Positions 36,487-45,338 of a DNA stretch of 64,000 bases are shown piece after piece. The notes under the pieces are model-generated. The model saw only the letters and a program-made list of their open reading frames with translations, searched no databases and had not been told where the DNA came from. The stretch comes from Gymnodinialimonas phycosphaerae. Lineage in GTDB: Bacteria > Pseudomonadota > Alphaproteobacteria > Rhodobacterales > Rhodobacteraceae. The stretch covers positions 2,480,001 to 2,544,000 of the forward strand of contig NZ_JAIMBW010000001.1 in assembly GCF_019195455.1 (NCBI RefSeq), written 5' to 3'. The first letter of the stretch is position 1, and each line of letters begins with the position of its first letter. Position numbers and translations under genes: made by a program.

Positions 36487-37475
36487 CCCAACCTCGCAAT
36501 GGATCGGCCACCGGCCTGCCCAATCCCTACCCTGTTGAACTGACACCGCCCGATATCACGGCCTATGCCAAGGGTACCGGCGACATCCCCTACATCTGGA
36601 CCTTCGACAGCGGCGCACCCGGCCCCCATGTTGCGATCACCGCCATCGTCCATGGAAATGAGCCTTGCGGGGCGCTGGCACTTGATTGGTTGATGCGGCA
36701 CGACACGCGGCCAGTTGCGGGCAAGCTCTCCTTTGCGTTCATGAATGTGGCGGCCCATGACGCGTTTGACCCTGACGTGCCCGATGCCTCGCGCTGGGTC
36801 GACGAGGATCTCAACCGGCTTTGGGCGGAAGAAACGCTTGATGATCCCGACCGCCCCCTGACTGAGGAGTTGCGCCGCGCCCGCGAAGTGCGGCCGTGGC
36901 TCGATACCGTCGACATGCTGCTCGACATTCATTCGATGCAAAACAAGAACGCCGCGCTGACCATTGCGGGGTTGCTGCCCAAGGGCCGGGAACTGGCGCG
37001 AGACGTGGGCTATCCGCCCCTCGTGATCAACGATCAAGGCCATGCGGAAGGGTTGCGGATGCGCGACTATGGCGGGTTTGGCGATCCGGCGTCGCCCCGT
37101 AAGGCGATGCTGGTGGAATGCGGCCAGCATTGGGAAAGCAATGCCGAGGGCGTGGCCCTGGAGACCGCGATCCGGTTTCTACGGGTTGCAGGGGCCGTGA
37201 CGGAGGATTTCGCGGCCGATTGGATGGCCGCGCGCGCAGCACCTGATCCGATGGCGTTCTACCAAGTCTCGCGCGCCGTGACGATCGAGACGGACGAGTT
37301 CCAGTTCGCCCAAGACTGGAAGGGTTTGGAAGCCTTGCCCGAGGGCACGTTGATCGGCACGGATGGCACAACAGAGATCCGCGCGCCGCATCCCGTTACG
37401 GTCTTGATCATGCCCTCCCGCAGGCTGTGGCGCGGCAAGACGTCGGTGCGGCTGGCCGAACCGGTCGCGGGTTGA
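36483..37475 (+). CDS. Succinylglutamate desuccinylase / aspartoacylase family zinc hydrolase
   Basis: A 330-residue member of the M14-like AstE/ASPA family. Zinc-ligand motif HGNEPCG (the His and Glu) lies near residue 57, and the second motif LLDIHSMQ gives the other histidine. It releases an amino acid from an N-acyl amino acid. It is the last gene of the peptide operon, after another deacylase, so the operon probably imports N-acylated amino acids or peptides and strips the acyl group. ATG 36483 overlaps the previous stop by 4 bp. Confidence 0.85.
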   Translation: MTQPRNGSATGLPNPYPVELTPPDITAYAKGTGDIPYIWTFDSGAPGPHVAITAIVHGNEPCGALALDWLMRHDTRPVAGKLSFAFMNVAAHDAFDPDVPDASRWVDEDLNRLWAEETLDDPDRPLTEELRRAREVRPWLDTVDMLLDIHSMQNKNAALTIAGLLPKGRELARDVGYPPLVINDQGHAEGLRMRDYGGFGDPASPRKAMLVECGQHWESNAEGVALETAIRFLRVAGAVTEDFAADWMAARAAPDPMAFYQVSRAVTIETDEFQFAQDWKGLEALPEGTLIGTDGTTEIRAPHPVTVLIMPSRRLWRGKTSVRLAEPVAG

Positions 37476-37601
37476 CACGCGCAAGAACAAAAGGCGCAAA
37501 ACACTTCGGAAAACTTGTAACTCGCAGACCGCCACTGAGAGGACACCTGATCGGCAGCGCCGCGCGATTGGGTGCTGTCCGCGTCTTTGGCGTCTCGCGT
37601 G

Positions 37602-38765
37602 TTAAGCCCTTTGGGGCGGGCGGCCACGGGTCTTGGCCAATCTGATGTGCAGCGCAATTGCCCCGATAAAGGCCACGCCCGTAGCGCCGATGGCAAGGTA
37701 GACAGCCAGTTCAAAGCTTCCCGTGGTGTCAAAACTCCATCCCGCCACCCACGGTGCGCAGAACCCCGCCAGGCCCCATCCCGTGAAGATCAAGGCAAAG
37801 CGCTGTTGAAAACGGCTTGGGCCGTAGAGGGAGCGGGTCAACGTCGGGATCGCTGACGCCATCACCCCGTATCCAACTGCGATGAGGCATAACCCAGCCG
37901 CCAACAGACCTTCTGCACTGGCCAACTGGGTCAAGAGCAAGCCGGATGCGCCAATCCCCAATGAGATGAAAAGGCCTGCAATCGGCGAGAGGTAGTGAGA
38001 TAGGCCGATGACCGACAGACGACCCAAGGTGTTCCCCAAGGCCACACCCGCCAGCGCGACGCTTGATCGCGCGATTGATGCGCCCGCAACGTCCAGTATT
38101 TTCGCTGCCAAACCAAGAACCATCAGGCCGCCAAAGGACCCAAGCGTGAAGACCAACCAGACCCAACCTTGGACGTCGATAGCAACCGGACGCGAGCCCT
38201 CGCCGATTTGCGATTCCTTGGAATCAGGGGGCGTCCGATCAGGCAGGAACCAGACGGCCACGCCGCCGAGGCAAAGTGCGACCGCCAAGGGCCAAAGTGC
38301 GATCAAGCCCCAAGCCTCCTCTTCCATGAGGCGCCAGGCAGGTCCGAACACAGCACCGCCGATCCCGAATGCAGCCACCATCAGGGGTGTTGCGCGCATC
38401 GGGTGCCGCGATTGCGCGGCGATGGCCACTGCTGAAATGTAGATCGCGCCACTAAAGGTTCCGAAGCCCGCGCTGAAGCACACGACAAACAGGGCGTAGC
38501 TCGGCGCGACGCTTGCCAACATCAGGCTGACGACGCCCGCCCAACTGAAAAGGGCCAAGCGACGCAAAGGTGGGGTCTTAGCCGCGATCGACGGCACAAC
38601 CGCGACGGCGAGGGTGAAGCAGACGATCGCGATGGAAAAAACCAGCCCTGTCTGCACCGTTGACACGTCGAACGCCTGTTGCAGGGGGGCGATCAGCGCG
38701 CTCCACCCGTAAAGCCCGCCCGCGCAAAAGCAGACGAAAGCAACGGACAAGAGCCTTAGGAACAA
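37602..38765 (-). CDS. Major facilitator superfamily transporter
   Basis: About 387 residues with roughly 12 hydrophobic helices, starting FLRLLSVAFVCFCAGGLYGWSALIAPL; the N-terminal pattern resembles oxalate/monocarboxylate-type MFS carriers. The annotated start is a TTG at 38765 without a convincing ribosome site, so the true start may be slightly downstream. It diverges from the thiolase operon across a region with the palindrome TTGTATCTACAA. It may export or import an acid related to that operon. Confidence 0.8.
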   Translation of the reverse strand: MFLRLLSVAFVCFCAGGLYGWSALIAPLQQAFDVSTVQTGLVFSIAIVCFTLAVAVVPSIAAKTPPLRRLALFSWAGVVSLMLASVAPSYALFVVCFSAGFGTFSGAIYISAVAIAAQSRHPMRATPLMVAAFGIGGAVFGPAWRLMEEEAWGLIALWPLAVALCLGGVAVWFLPDRTPPDSKESQIGEGSRPVAIDVQGWVWLVFTLGSFGGLMVLGLAAKILDVAGASIARSSVALAGVALGNTLGRLSVIGLSHYLSPIAGLFISLGIGASGLLLTQLASAEGLLAAGLCLIAVGYGVMASAIPTLTRSLYGPSRFQQRFALIFTGWGLAGFCAPWVAGWSFDTTGSFELAVYLAIGATGVAFIGAIALHIRLAKTRGRPPQRA

Positions 38766-38822
38766 GAGCGGAAACGGAGCAAAGTGAACATGTGCGAGGC
38801 CCTTACACAGCAGGATTGAAAC

Positions 38823-38834
38823 TTGTATCTACAA
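38823..38834. promoter_or_regulatory. GntR-type operator, copy 1
   Basis: TTGTATCTACAA is a perfect TTGTA/TACAA palindrome, 55 bp before the thiolase-like gene. A near relative (TTGTCTATACAA) lies at 53454-53465, before the other operon of this region. Such palindromes are typical of HutC-type GntR repressors, and one is encoded at 42072. Confidence 0.65.
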
Positions 38835-38889
38835 ATATGTTAAGTCAATATGCTGCCATACACGGACACCTCAAAGGCTGACCCACTTC

Positions 38890-40065
38890 ATGCCCGATCA
38901 CAGCGTTACCGTCATCGGCGCGGCTCTGACGCCATTCAACCGCCGCAAGGACGGAACGGGGTTTCGCGACTGGGCGTTTGACGCCGTGGCACGGGCGCTT
39001 GCAATGTCAGACCTTGACCGCTCGGACATCGATGAGATTTTTGTGGCCTCCGAGAGTGACTTTTTCTCGCTCCAGCTGAACCCTGCCTCGGTCTTAGCGA
39101 CAGAGCTTGGCTTCATCGGAGCCGCCGCCACGCGCGTAGAGGCCGGAGGCGCGTCGGGGCAGGTGGCGGTGCATGCAGGTGTGCGCGCGATCCAGTCCGG
39201 CGACGCAAAACATGTGCTTGTTGTGGGTGTAGATCCCTCGGCTTCCAGTCTCGCAGGCGATGCCATGCGCGCGCTTTACGGGTTCTCTTTCGACGCATGG
39301 ACGGATGGGATGACCGGCGCCACGTCGACCGCCCTCTATGCGCTGTCCTATCAGGCCTTTGCGGCACGCTTTGGTTTGAGCGATGCGGATCTGACAGCGG
39401 TCACGCAGCAGAACAGGGCGAATGCGATGCGCAATCCGACCGCGCATCTTCGGCGCGAGGATAGCGCGGCCGAAATCGCGCAAAGCCCACTGATTGCGTC
39501 GCCCTACCGCCGCTTGCATTGCTCCCCGCTTAGCGATGGCGCCGCCGCCGTGATCCTGTCGCGCCGGGACGCTGCGCCATCCTCTCGCCGTCATGCCCCG
39601 GTCATCGTTGGAATTGGCGCATCCACCGACCATATGCACCTTGGCGCGCGGTCTGATCCAGGTGCCTTCGCAGCCAAGACCCGCGCAATGCAGCGGGCCT
39701 GCAAGCACGCGGATGTCACACCGGCGCAGATCGGTTTGGCCGAGGTTTATGACGCCTATGCCGGCGCACAACTGCAAGCCGTTGCGGCCCTTGGCCTGAG
39801 CGACGCACCGGGACGGGACCACAAGGACGGCACCTTCGGCCCGACAGGCCGCTGCCCCATCAATCTATCCGGCGGGCTCATGGGACAAGGCGCGCCTGTG
39901 GGGGCAACGGGGGTGGGGCAGGCCGCCACCTGCGCCCTGATCCTCGAAGGGCGCTACCACCCGGCGCTCCAGCCGAAAAGCCCGCCCGCCTACGCGCTTG
40001 CCGACACACACGGCGGCATCTGCACGACGGCGGCGGTGACAATCCTGCACCGGAAGGCCGCCTGA
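38890..40065 (+). CDS. SCP-x/archaeal-type thiolase-like protein lacking the nucleophilic cysteine
   Basis: A 391-residue protein of the thiolase superfamily group that partners with DUF35 OB-fold proteins. The C-terminal GGLMGQGAPVGATG corresponds to the usual GHPxGATG site. At the position of the acyl-accepting cysteine (family pattern VENACASG) it reads VEAGGASG at 83-90, so the cysteine is replaced by Gly87. It is therefore unlikely to be an ordinary thiolase and may be a decarboxylating, hydrolytic or structural partner. The stop overlaps the next ATG by 1 bp (TGATG). Confidence 0.85.
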   Translation: MPDHSVTVIGAALTPFNRRKDGTGFRDWAFDAVARALAMSDLDRSDIDEIFVASESDFFSLQLNPASVLATELGFIGAAATRVEAGGASGQVAVHAGVRAIQSGDAKHVLVVGVDPSASSLAGDAMRALYGFSFDAWTDGMTGATSTALYALSYQAFAARFGLSDADLTAVTQQNRANAMRNPTAHLRREDSAAEIAQSPLIASPYRRLHCSPLSDGAAAVILSRRDAAPSSRRHAPVIVGIGASTDHMHLGARSDPGAFAAKTRAMQRACKHADVTPAQIGLAEVYDAYAGAQLQAVAALGLSDAPGRDHKDGTFGPTGRCPINLSGGLMGQGAPVGATGVGQAATCALILEGRYHPALQPKSPPAYALADTHGGICTTAAVTILHRKAA

Positions 40066-40433
40066 TGGTCCCCTATCACCTCTCGCTCGATTACAACCTT
40101 CATCCCGGCTGGATGACCCCCTTCGTGGAGGGCTTGCAGGCGGGTTTGGCCGTAGCCCGGCGGTGTGCGGCCTGCGCGCAAACAGCGTTTCCCCCACAAC
40201 GCATTTGCGCGTGCGGTGAAGCTGATGGCGCGTGGATTACCCTTACAGGAGACGCGATCATCACTTTCCGGACCGAAGGCGCGGACGGCGCGTTTGCCCT
40301 TGTGGTGTTTGCAGGCGCGGACACCTCTGCCGTGGTGCGCCTGACTGGGCTTGCATCGGATCAAACGCGGGGCACGCTTCATGCCTCCGACACCGGGTTG
40401 ACCCTTGGCCCATTCCCGAAGGCACCTCTATGA
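40065..40433 (+). CDS. DUF35-type OB-fold protein with zinc ribbon, thiolase partner
   Basis: A 122-residue protein. The rubredoxin-like zinc site CAAC (C34, C37) and CAC (C48, C50) is followed by an OB-fold. Proteins of this type bind thiolase-family enzymes and help position CoA substrates; the gene sits between the thiolase-like and ligase genes with 1-bp and 4-bp overlaps, matching that role. Confidence 0.88.
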   Translation: MVPYHLSLDYNLHPGWMTPFVEGLQAGLAVARRCAACAQTAFPPQRICACGEADGAWITLTGDAIITFRTEGADGAFALVVFAGADTSAVVRLTGLASDQTRGTLHASDTGLTLGPFPKAPL

Positions 40434-42082
40434 CCGATCAATTACGCATTCCGTCCGAGCACCTCAGCGCCCTGAACCTACGAGCAGAAGGCGACGGCTA
40501 CGCCATTGCGTGGGAGCCGGACACCAATATCTTCCACATGACACTTGGCCGGCACCTCGGGCCTGAGGCCCGCAACAAGCCCGCGATGATCTTCGAGCAG
40601 CAGGACGGCCGCATCCAGGTGCAAAGCTTTGCCGAGGTCGACCGGGAGGCCACCAATCTGGCCGCCTACCTGCAATCCCTGGGATATGGGCGCGGCAGCC
40701 TGATCGGCATTCATACCGGCCAGCATCCCGATACCGCGATGGCCCATATGGCGGTTTGCAAGCTGGGGGGCACCGCCGTGACCCTGTCGCAACTCTACGG
40801 TCCCGACACGTTGATCCACGCGATGAACGACTGCCAATTGCCGGTCCTGCTTACCAGTCGTGACGCATGGAACGCCCTGCGCGACACTGCGCCGGACTGC
40901 CTGAAACACATCTTGTCCCGCGACCCGCAGGGGGCAGAGGTCGATCTGGGCGACGTCCTGCAAACCGACGCGCCGGACTTCACCCCCGATTATACCGGTG
41001 CCGACGATCCGGCGCTTTTGATGTATACCTCGGGCTCTACCGGCAAGCCGAAAGGCATTCTGCACGGTCACCGGATCCTTGCCGCCTATACCCCCTCCAT
41101 CAACCTGTTCTTTGATCTGAGCATGGATGACGCCGATGCCGTCTTTTATTCCCCGTCCGATTGGGCTTGGGTTGGCGGGCTGCTTGACCTGGTATTCCCC
41201 GCATGGATGGCGGGCCGCCCCATTGCGACCACGCAGTCGCGCTTCACGGCCGAGGCAACCTACGCGTTCATGGCACGCCACAAGGTCACGCACACGTTCC
41301 TTGCGCCCACTGCGATCAAACGGTTGGCCCAAACTGCCGATCCCCATGCCGAGTATGACCTCGCCTTGCGGGTGATCTGTACAGGCGGCGAGGCCCTGGC
41401 CGCAGATACGCTGCATTGGGCGGAGACGCAGCTGCGTGTTGTCTGTAACGAGTTCTACGGAATGACCGAAGTAAATCATCTGATCGGCAATTGCGCCGCG
41501 TTGTTTCCACGCAAACCCGGCTCGATGGGCCGCGCTTATCCGGGCCATGACGTGCGGCTTGTGGACGGAGATGGAGAAGAGGTTGCACCCGGAGAGCCCG
41601 GTGAAATCGTGACCCTGCAAACCTCGCCCACGCGCTACCTCGGTTATCTAAACAACCCCGACAAAGAGGCCGAAATGCATCATGGCCCCTACCTGCGCAC
41701 CCATGATCTGGCCGTGCGCGACGGGGATGGATATTATTGGTATAAAGGGCGATCCGACGACCTTATCAAATCCTCCGGCTTTCGCATCGGCCCGGCTGAA
41801 ATCGAGGATTGTTTGCTGGGGCACCCCGCTGTTGCAGAGGTCGCCGTGATCGGAAAACCGGATGCGGATCGTGGATCCATTGTGAAAGCGGTCGTGAAGC
41901 TGCGCGCAGGGGCGACGGGTGACGAGGCCCTGAAATCCGCCCTGCGCGATCATGTAAAAACTCGCCTTGCCGGGTATAAAGCCCCACGAGAAGTGGTTTT
42001 CGTTGATGGGTTCGAGATGACATCATCGGGCAAGATCAATCGCCGCGCGTTGCGAGAGGCGGAGAACCAAGATGCAAGCTGA
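40430..42082 (+). CDS. AMP-forming acyl-CoA synthetase
   Basis: A 550-residue adenylate-forming enzyme: the phosphate loop LLMYTSGSTGKPKG lies near residue 200, EFYGMTE near 343, the hinge region KSSGFRIGPAEIE near 447, and the catalytic lysine in TSSGKINRR near 537. Acetyl-, propionyl- or medium-chain acyl-CoA synthetases look like this. The ATG at 40430 overlaps the OB-fold stop; the long upstream frame is a shadow. With the thiolase-like and OB-fold proteins it probably activates and handles a short organic acid. Confidence 0.92.
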   Translation: MTDQLRIPSEHLSALNLRAEGDGYAIAWEPDTNIFHMTLGRHLGPEARNKPAMIFEQQDGRIQVQSFAEVDREATNLAAYLQSLGYGRGSLIGIHTGQHPDTAMAHMAVCKLGGTAVTLSQLYGPDTLIHAMNDCQLPVLLTSRDAWNALRDTAPDCLKHILSRDPQGAEVDLGDVLQTDAPDFTPDYTGADDPALLMYTSGSTGKPKGILHGHRILAAYTPSINLFFDLSMDDADAVFYSPSDWAWVGGLLDLVFPAWMAGRPIATTQSRFTAEATYAFMARHKVTHTFLAPTAIKRLAQTADPHAEYDLALRVICTGGEALAADTLHWAETQLRVVCNEFYGMTEVNHLIGNCAALFPRKPGSMGRAYPGHDVRLVDGDGEEVAPGEPGEIVTLQTSPTRYLGYLNNPDKEAEMHHGPYLRTHDLAVRDGDGYYWYKGRSDDLIKSSGFRIGPAEIEDCLLGHPAVAEVAVIGKPDADRGSIVKAVVKLRAGATGDEALKSALRDHVKTRLAGYKAPREVVFVDGFEMTSSGKINRRALREAENQDAS

Positions 42083-42818
42083 TACGACACCGAAATATGA
42101 ACACGCCTACCGTGTCATTCTTGGTCGGCTCAAGGCGGGCCGCTACCCGATCGGCGGTCGTATGCCCACGGAAAGTGAGTTGGCCAGGCACTTCGACGTC
42201 AGCCGTGTCACGATCCGCCGCGCGCTGGATATGTTGGTGCAAGATGGCTATGTCGAAAGCAAGCAGGGCAGCGGCTACACCGTTCTGACGCTCTCTCCCG
42301 CTTCCGACACCTGCCTGACGTCGTTCACCGATGCAATGCTGCGCGCGGGGCATGAGCCCACGTCGCGCTTTCTGTCGCTCGATCACTTTGCCCCCGGCGC
42401 GCCGGAGATTGCCGATCTTCCGCCCGAGCTATCGGACACGCCCATCACGCGCCTGATCCGCCTGCGCCTAGTGGATGGCACGCCGCGCATGTTGGTTATG
42501 ACGTACGCGCCAAGTCACCTGTTGAAAGACGCCACCGCCGCCGATTTCCCTGAAACCGGGCCTGCGCAGTCCATCCTGCGCATCCTGAGCAGCCGGTTTC
42601 GGCTCAACTGGTCCGCCGCCTGCGAGGATATAAGCCCGGTCCTTGCCGATGCCGACATGGCCCGGATATTTGAGATAGAGCCAGGCCTTCCACTGCTGAA
42701 ACAAGCCTGCTCGGCCTTCGACGATCAGGGACGAATGGTTTTCCACGAAGACGTTTTTCGCAACGGGCGGGTCAGCTTCAACCTCTCGCCGCGGGCCCGC
42801 ACCCCGCGCCATCACTGA
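42072..42818 (+). CDS. GntR-family transcriptional regulator (HutC/UTRA subgroup)
   Basis: A 248-residue regulator: winged helix at about 8-75 (FDVSRVTIRRALDMLVQDGYV) and a C-terminal UTRA ligand domain. It overlaps the ligase gene by 11 bp and precedes the nucleoside hydrolase by 13 bp. Members of this subgroup bind short palindromes and respond to small metabolites, often sugars or amino acids. Two such palindromes flank the whole region (38823, 53454), so it probably represses both operons. Confidence 0.9.
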   Translation: MQADTTPKYEHAYRVILGRLKAGRYPIGGRMPTESELARHFDVSRVTIRRALDMLVQDGYVESKQGSGYTVLTLSPASDTCLTSFTDAMLRAGHEPTSRFLSLDHFAPGAPEIADLPPELSDTPITRLIRLRLVDGTPRMLVMTYAPSHLLKDATAADFPETGPAQSILRILSSRFRLNWSAACEDISPVLADADMARIFEIEPGLPLLKQACSAFDDQGRMVFHEDVFRNGRVSFNLSPRARTPRHH

Positions 42819-42831
42819 AGGATACGCATCC

Positions 42832-43914
42832 ATGCCCGAGTTCAAGAAGCTCACCGCCGAACTGATGGACGAACGGTTGGCGTTGCCGACCGGAGATCCT
42901 GTCAGGTTGCTGATCGACACCGACACGGCCAATGAAATCGACGATCAATATGCGCTGGCTTGGGCGTTGCTGTCACCCGAGAAGATGACGGTTGAAGCCA
43001 TCACCGCAGAGCCGTTTTCCTTCGCGCACCACCAGCCGGAACTGTTGAAAGCGGAGCGCGCGATCGAGGAAGGGAGCCGCCACAAGGAGCATCTTGTGGG
43101 GGGGTTCCAGGGTTGGATCGACCGCCTTCATGCCCAAGGCCGCCGCGCCGCGGATCTGTCGTTCGTCGGCCCTGCGGAGGGAATGGAACTCAGCTACGCA
43201 GAGATCCTTAAGATTTACGACAAACTGGGGATGCCATCCGACGGCAAGGTCTTCCGGGGCGCGCCGCGCTACATGACCCAGCCGGAAGATATCGTCGCAT
43301 CAGACGCTGTAGATACCATCATCGATCTCGCCAAATCCGGCGATGCCCCGCTTTACATCGCGGCCATGGGCTGTGTGACCAACATCGCTTCGGCACTTCT
43401 CAAGGCGCCCGAAATCATCGACCGCATTGTCGTGATCTGGACATCGGCCTACCCGTCGTCCTCGCCGCATTGCTGCCGGCCCTCACTCAATCTTGTGCAA
43501 GATGTCCATGCCTCCCGTCTGATCTTTGACAGTGGCGTGCCGCATATCTACTTGCCGGGCTACCACGTCGGGGCGCAACTGAAGATCTCACGTCCCGAGA
43601 TGGAGGCGTTCGTAAAGGGCAAAGGCGCCATCGGCGATTACCTGCATCACCTTTACACTCACAATCCGCTTCACGACATGTTCGCGATCACGAACCGCGA
43701 ACAGCGGACCTGGGTAATCTGGGACATCATCAACATCGCGTGGCTGATCAACCCCGCCTGGGTGCCGACGTTCCTCACGAAATCACCAATTCTGGACGAC
43801 GACCTGTATTGGCAGCACGATGAGGGCCGTCACATGATGCGCGAAGCCCATGACGTGCAACGTGATGAGATCTTTCTGGATTTCTACGCCAAACTCGCCG
43901 CGGCAGCTACGTGA
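42832..43914 (+). CDS. Inosine-uridine nucleoside hydrolase family protein
   Basis: A 360-residue protein. The calcium site of the family is present as LLIDTDTANEIDDQYAL near residue 27-42; further family segments are MGCVTNIASAL and NLVQDVHAS. It hydrolyses N-glycosidic bonds of nucleosides to base and pentose. The C-terminal ~60 residues are longer than in many family members. It is the last gene of the plus-strand operon and converges on the fucose-isomerase-like gene, overlapping it by 8 bp. Confidence 0.88.
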   Translation: MPEFKKLTAELMDERLALPTGDPVRLLIDTDTANEIDDQYALAWALLSPEKMTVEAITAEPFSFAHHQPELLKAERAIEEGSRHKEHLVGGFQGWIDRLHAQGRRAADLSFVGPAEGMELSYAEILKIYDKLGMPSDGKVFRGAPRYMTQPEDIVASDAVDTIIDLAKSGDAPLYIAAMGCVTNIASALLKAPEIIDRIVVIWTSAYPSSSPHCCRPSLNLVQDVHASRLIFDSGVPHIYLPGYHVGAQLKISRPEMEAFVKGKGAIGDYLHHLYTHNPLHDMFAITNREQRTWVIWDIINIAWLINPAWVPTFLTKSPILDDDLYWQHDEGRHMMREAHDVQRDEIFLDFYAKLAAAAT

Positions 43915-45328
43915 AGTCGCGGGCGTCCAGATGCCCTCGCATCGGGCGCCTGCCGAGGATATCCATACCTGTCCAAGAGGCAAATTCGGTCAATGCGCCC
44001 GCATGATCGTTGGGGATCAGCACGAAATGATGCTCTAGCCCATGCGCCATGACGGTGGCCACGACGTCTTCCAGCGATGCAGTTTCACCGTCGACCGTGA
44101 ACTGCTCCAGCCAGCCGCGGCATCCGGTGAAGCCGCTTGGATCGCGGCCCGCGACGACCGCCGTCATCGTAAACATCGCACCCGCGTTGCGCGCGATACG
44201 AAACAAGCTGACGGGACCATCGCGGAACACCAAGTCACTTATTGCACCGAAGAACGGTCCGGCTTGCGTCCCCCGACCGATCATCGGGTGATTGATCCAT
44301 TCGGCACCGTTCGGATCCGCCAGATACAGTGGCCCACCGCCGCCGTGCCAAACCAACAGTTGACCTGCCTCAAGATCCGGCTCGGTCATATCGAGAAGAT
44401 ACCCGACCTGCCCGCAAAGCGCCTTGGCGACCAATTGAGATATCGCCCCCAGAACGTCCCCCTCGGACGCCACGGGAAGTGCGTGGCGTTCCTCCGTCCA
44501 TGTGAAGGCCGCGCCGGGATGCATGCCGGGATTGCTCTGCAAAGCGGGCCAATCACTGACAGCGAGCGCCGCGTAACCGCCCTCCTCCGCCATCTCGCGC
44601 AGTGCCAAGGCCGCACGGGCGGTTAATGCCATTTGCTCATCAGACACACCGTTGACCCGCGCCGCCTCCGCCATCGCGGCAACTTCCGCTGTCACGCGCG
44701 CGTCGTCCAATGCGGCCATCCGTTCCGTCAACTCGTGCATGTCATGATGCGCAACCTCTACCCCGAGGCGTGCACGCAGGGCCGACGTGGACACCTCCAT
44801 GTTGTAGAAGGTCATCGCCAACCCGCCGATCACACCAATCCGCGCGCCGTTCAGCGCCTTGGCGGCCTTGATCGCACGAAAGGTTGTGCGCATCCGCGCC
44901 TGCAACGCAGGGCTATCCGGCGCGCCGTGGTACCATTGGACAGGGCGCGTTTTCAGATCACGCACCTGACGGGCAATTGACATAGACATGTTCAGCGACA
45001 CGAAATTGTTGAGCTGCACGTCGCCCGTGCGCACGGGTTCGGGAACCGACCAGAAGCCTGCCCGAAACTCGGACGCCGCAACCGTTCGCGCCACGTCCCC
45101 CATGGAAAAGCCACCGTGAAGGAGCAGCACGAAATCCACACCCTCCGCGCGGCACGCATCCAGTGCCGACAGGGTATCGCGTGCATCCATGGGAATGGTT
45201 GGGACGATAAAGAGTGAGATGTCTTCCGCTTCGCACATGACCGAAAGGGCAGATTGCGCGGCGTCCCAGACGCCATGTTTCTGGGGGAAATAGCTTGGCA
45301 ATGACGCCTTTATTAATCCAACCTTCAT
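43907..45328 (-). CDS. L-fucose/arabinose isomerase-like protein
   Basis: A 473-residue protein with the fold expected of L-fucose isomerase C-terminal-domain proteins: VGLIKASLPSYF at the start, an FGFSMGD-like centre and a C-terminal glycine-rich GWLEQFTVDGE region. Such enzymes interconvert aldoses and ketoses with a metal ion. ATG 45328 was chosen because it starts directly before the first beta-strand; the ten codons before it add nothing. It is the last gene of the minus-strand sugar operon, 10 bp after the aldolase gene. Confidence 0.75.
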   Translation of the reverse strand: MKVGLIKASLPSYFPQKHGVWDAAQSALSVMCEAEDISLFIVPTIPMDARDTLSALDACRAEGVDFVLLLHGGFSMGDVARTVAASEFRAGFWSVPEPVRTGDVQLNNFVSLNMSMSIARQVRDLKTRPVQWYHGAPDSPALQARMRTTFRAIKAAKALNGARIGVIGGLAMTFYNMEVSTSALRARLGVEVAHHDMHELTERMAALDDARVTAEVAAMAEAARVNGVSDEQMALTARAALALREMAEEGGYAALAVSDWPALQSNPGMHPGAAFTWTEERHALPVASEGDVLGAISQLVAKALCGQVGYLLDMTEPDLEAGQLLVWHGGGGPLYLADPNGAEWINHPMIGRGTQAGPFFGAISDLVFRDGPVSLFRIARNAGAMFTMTAVVAGRDPSGFTGCRGWLEQFTVDGETASLEDVVATVMAHGLEHHFVLIPNDHAGALTEFASWTGMDILGRRPMRGHLDARDFT

Positions 45329-45338
45329 GGCGCTCTCC

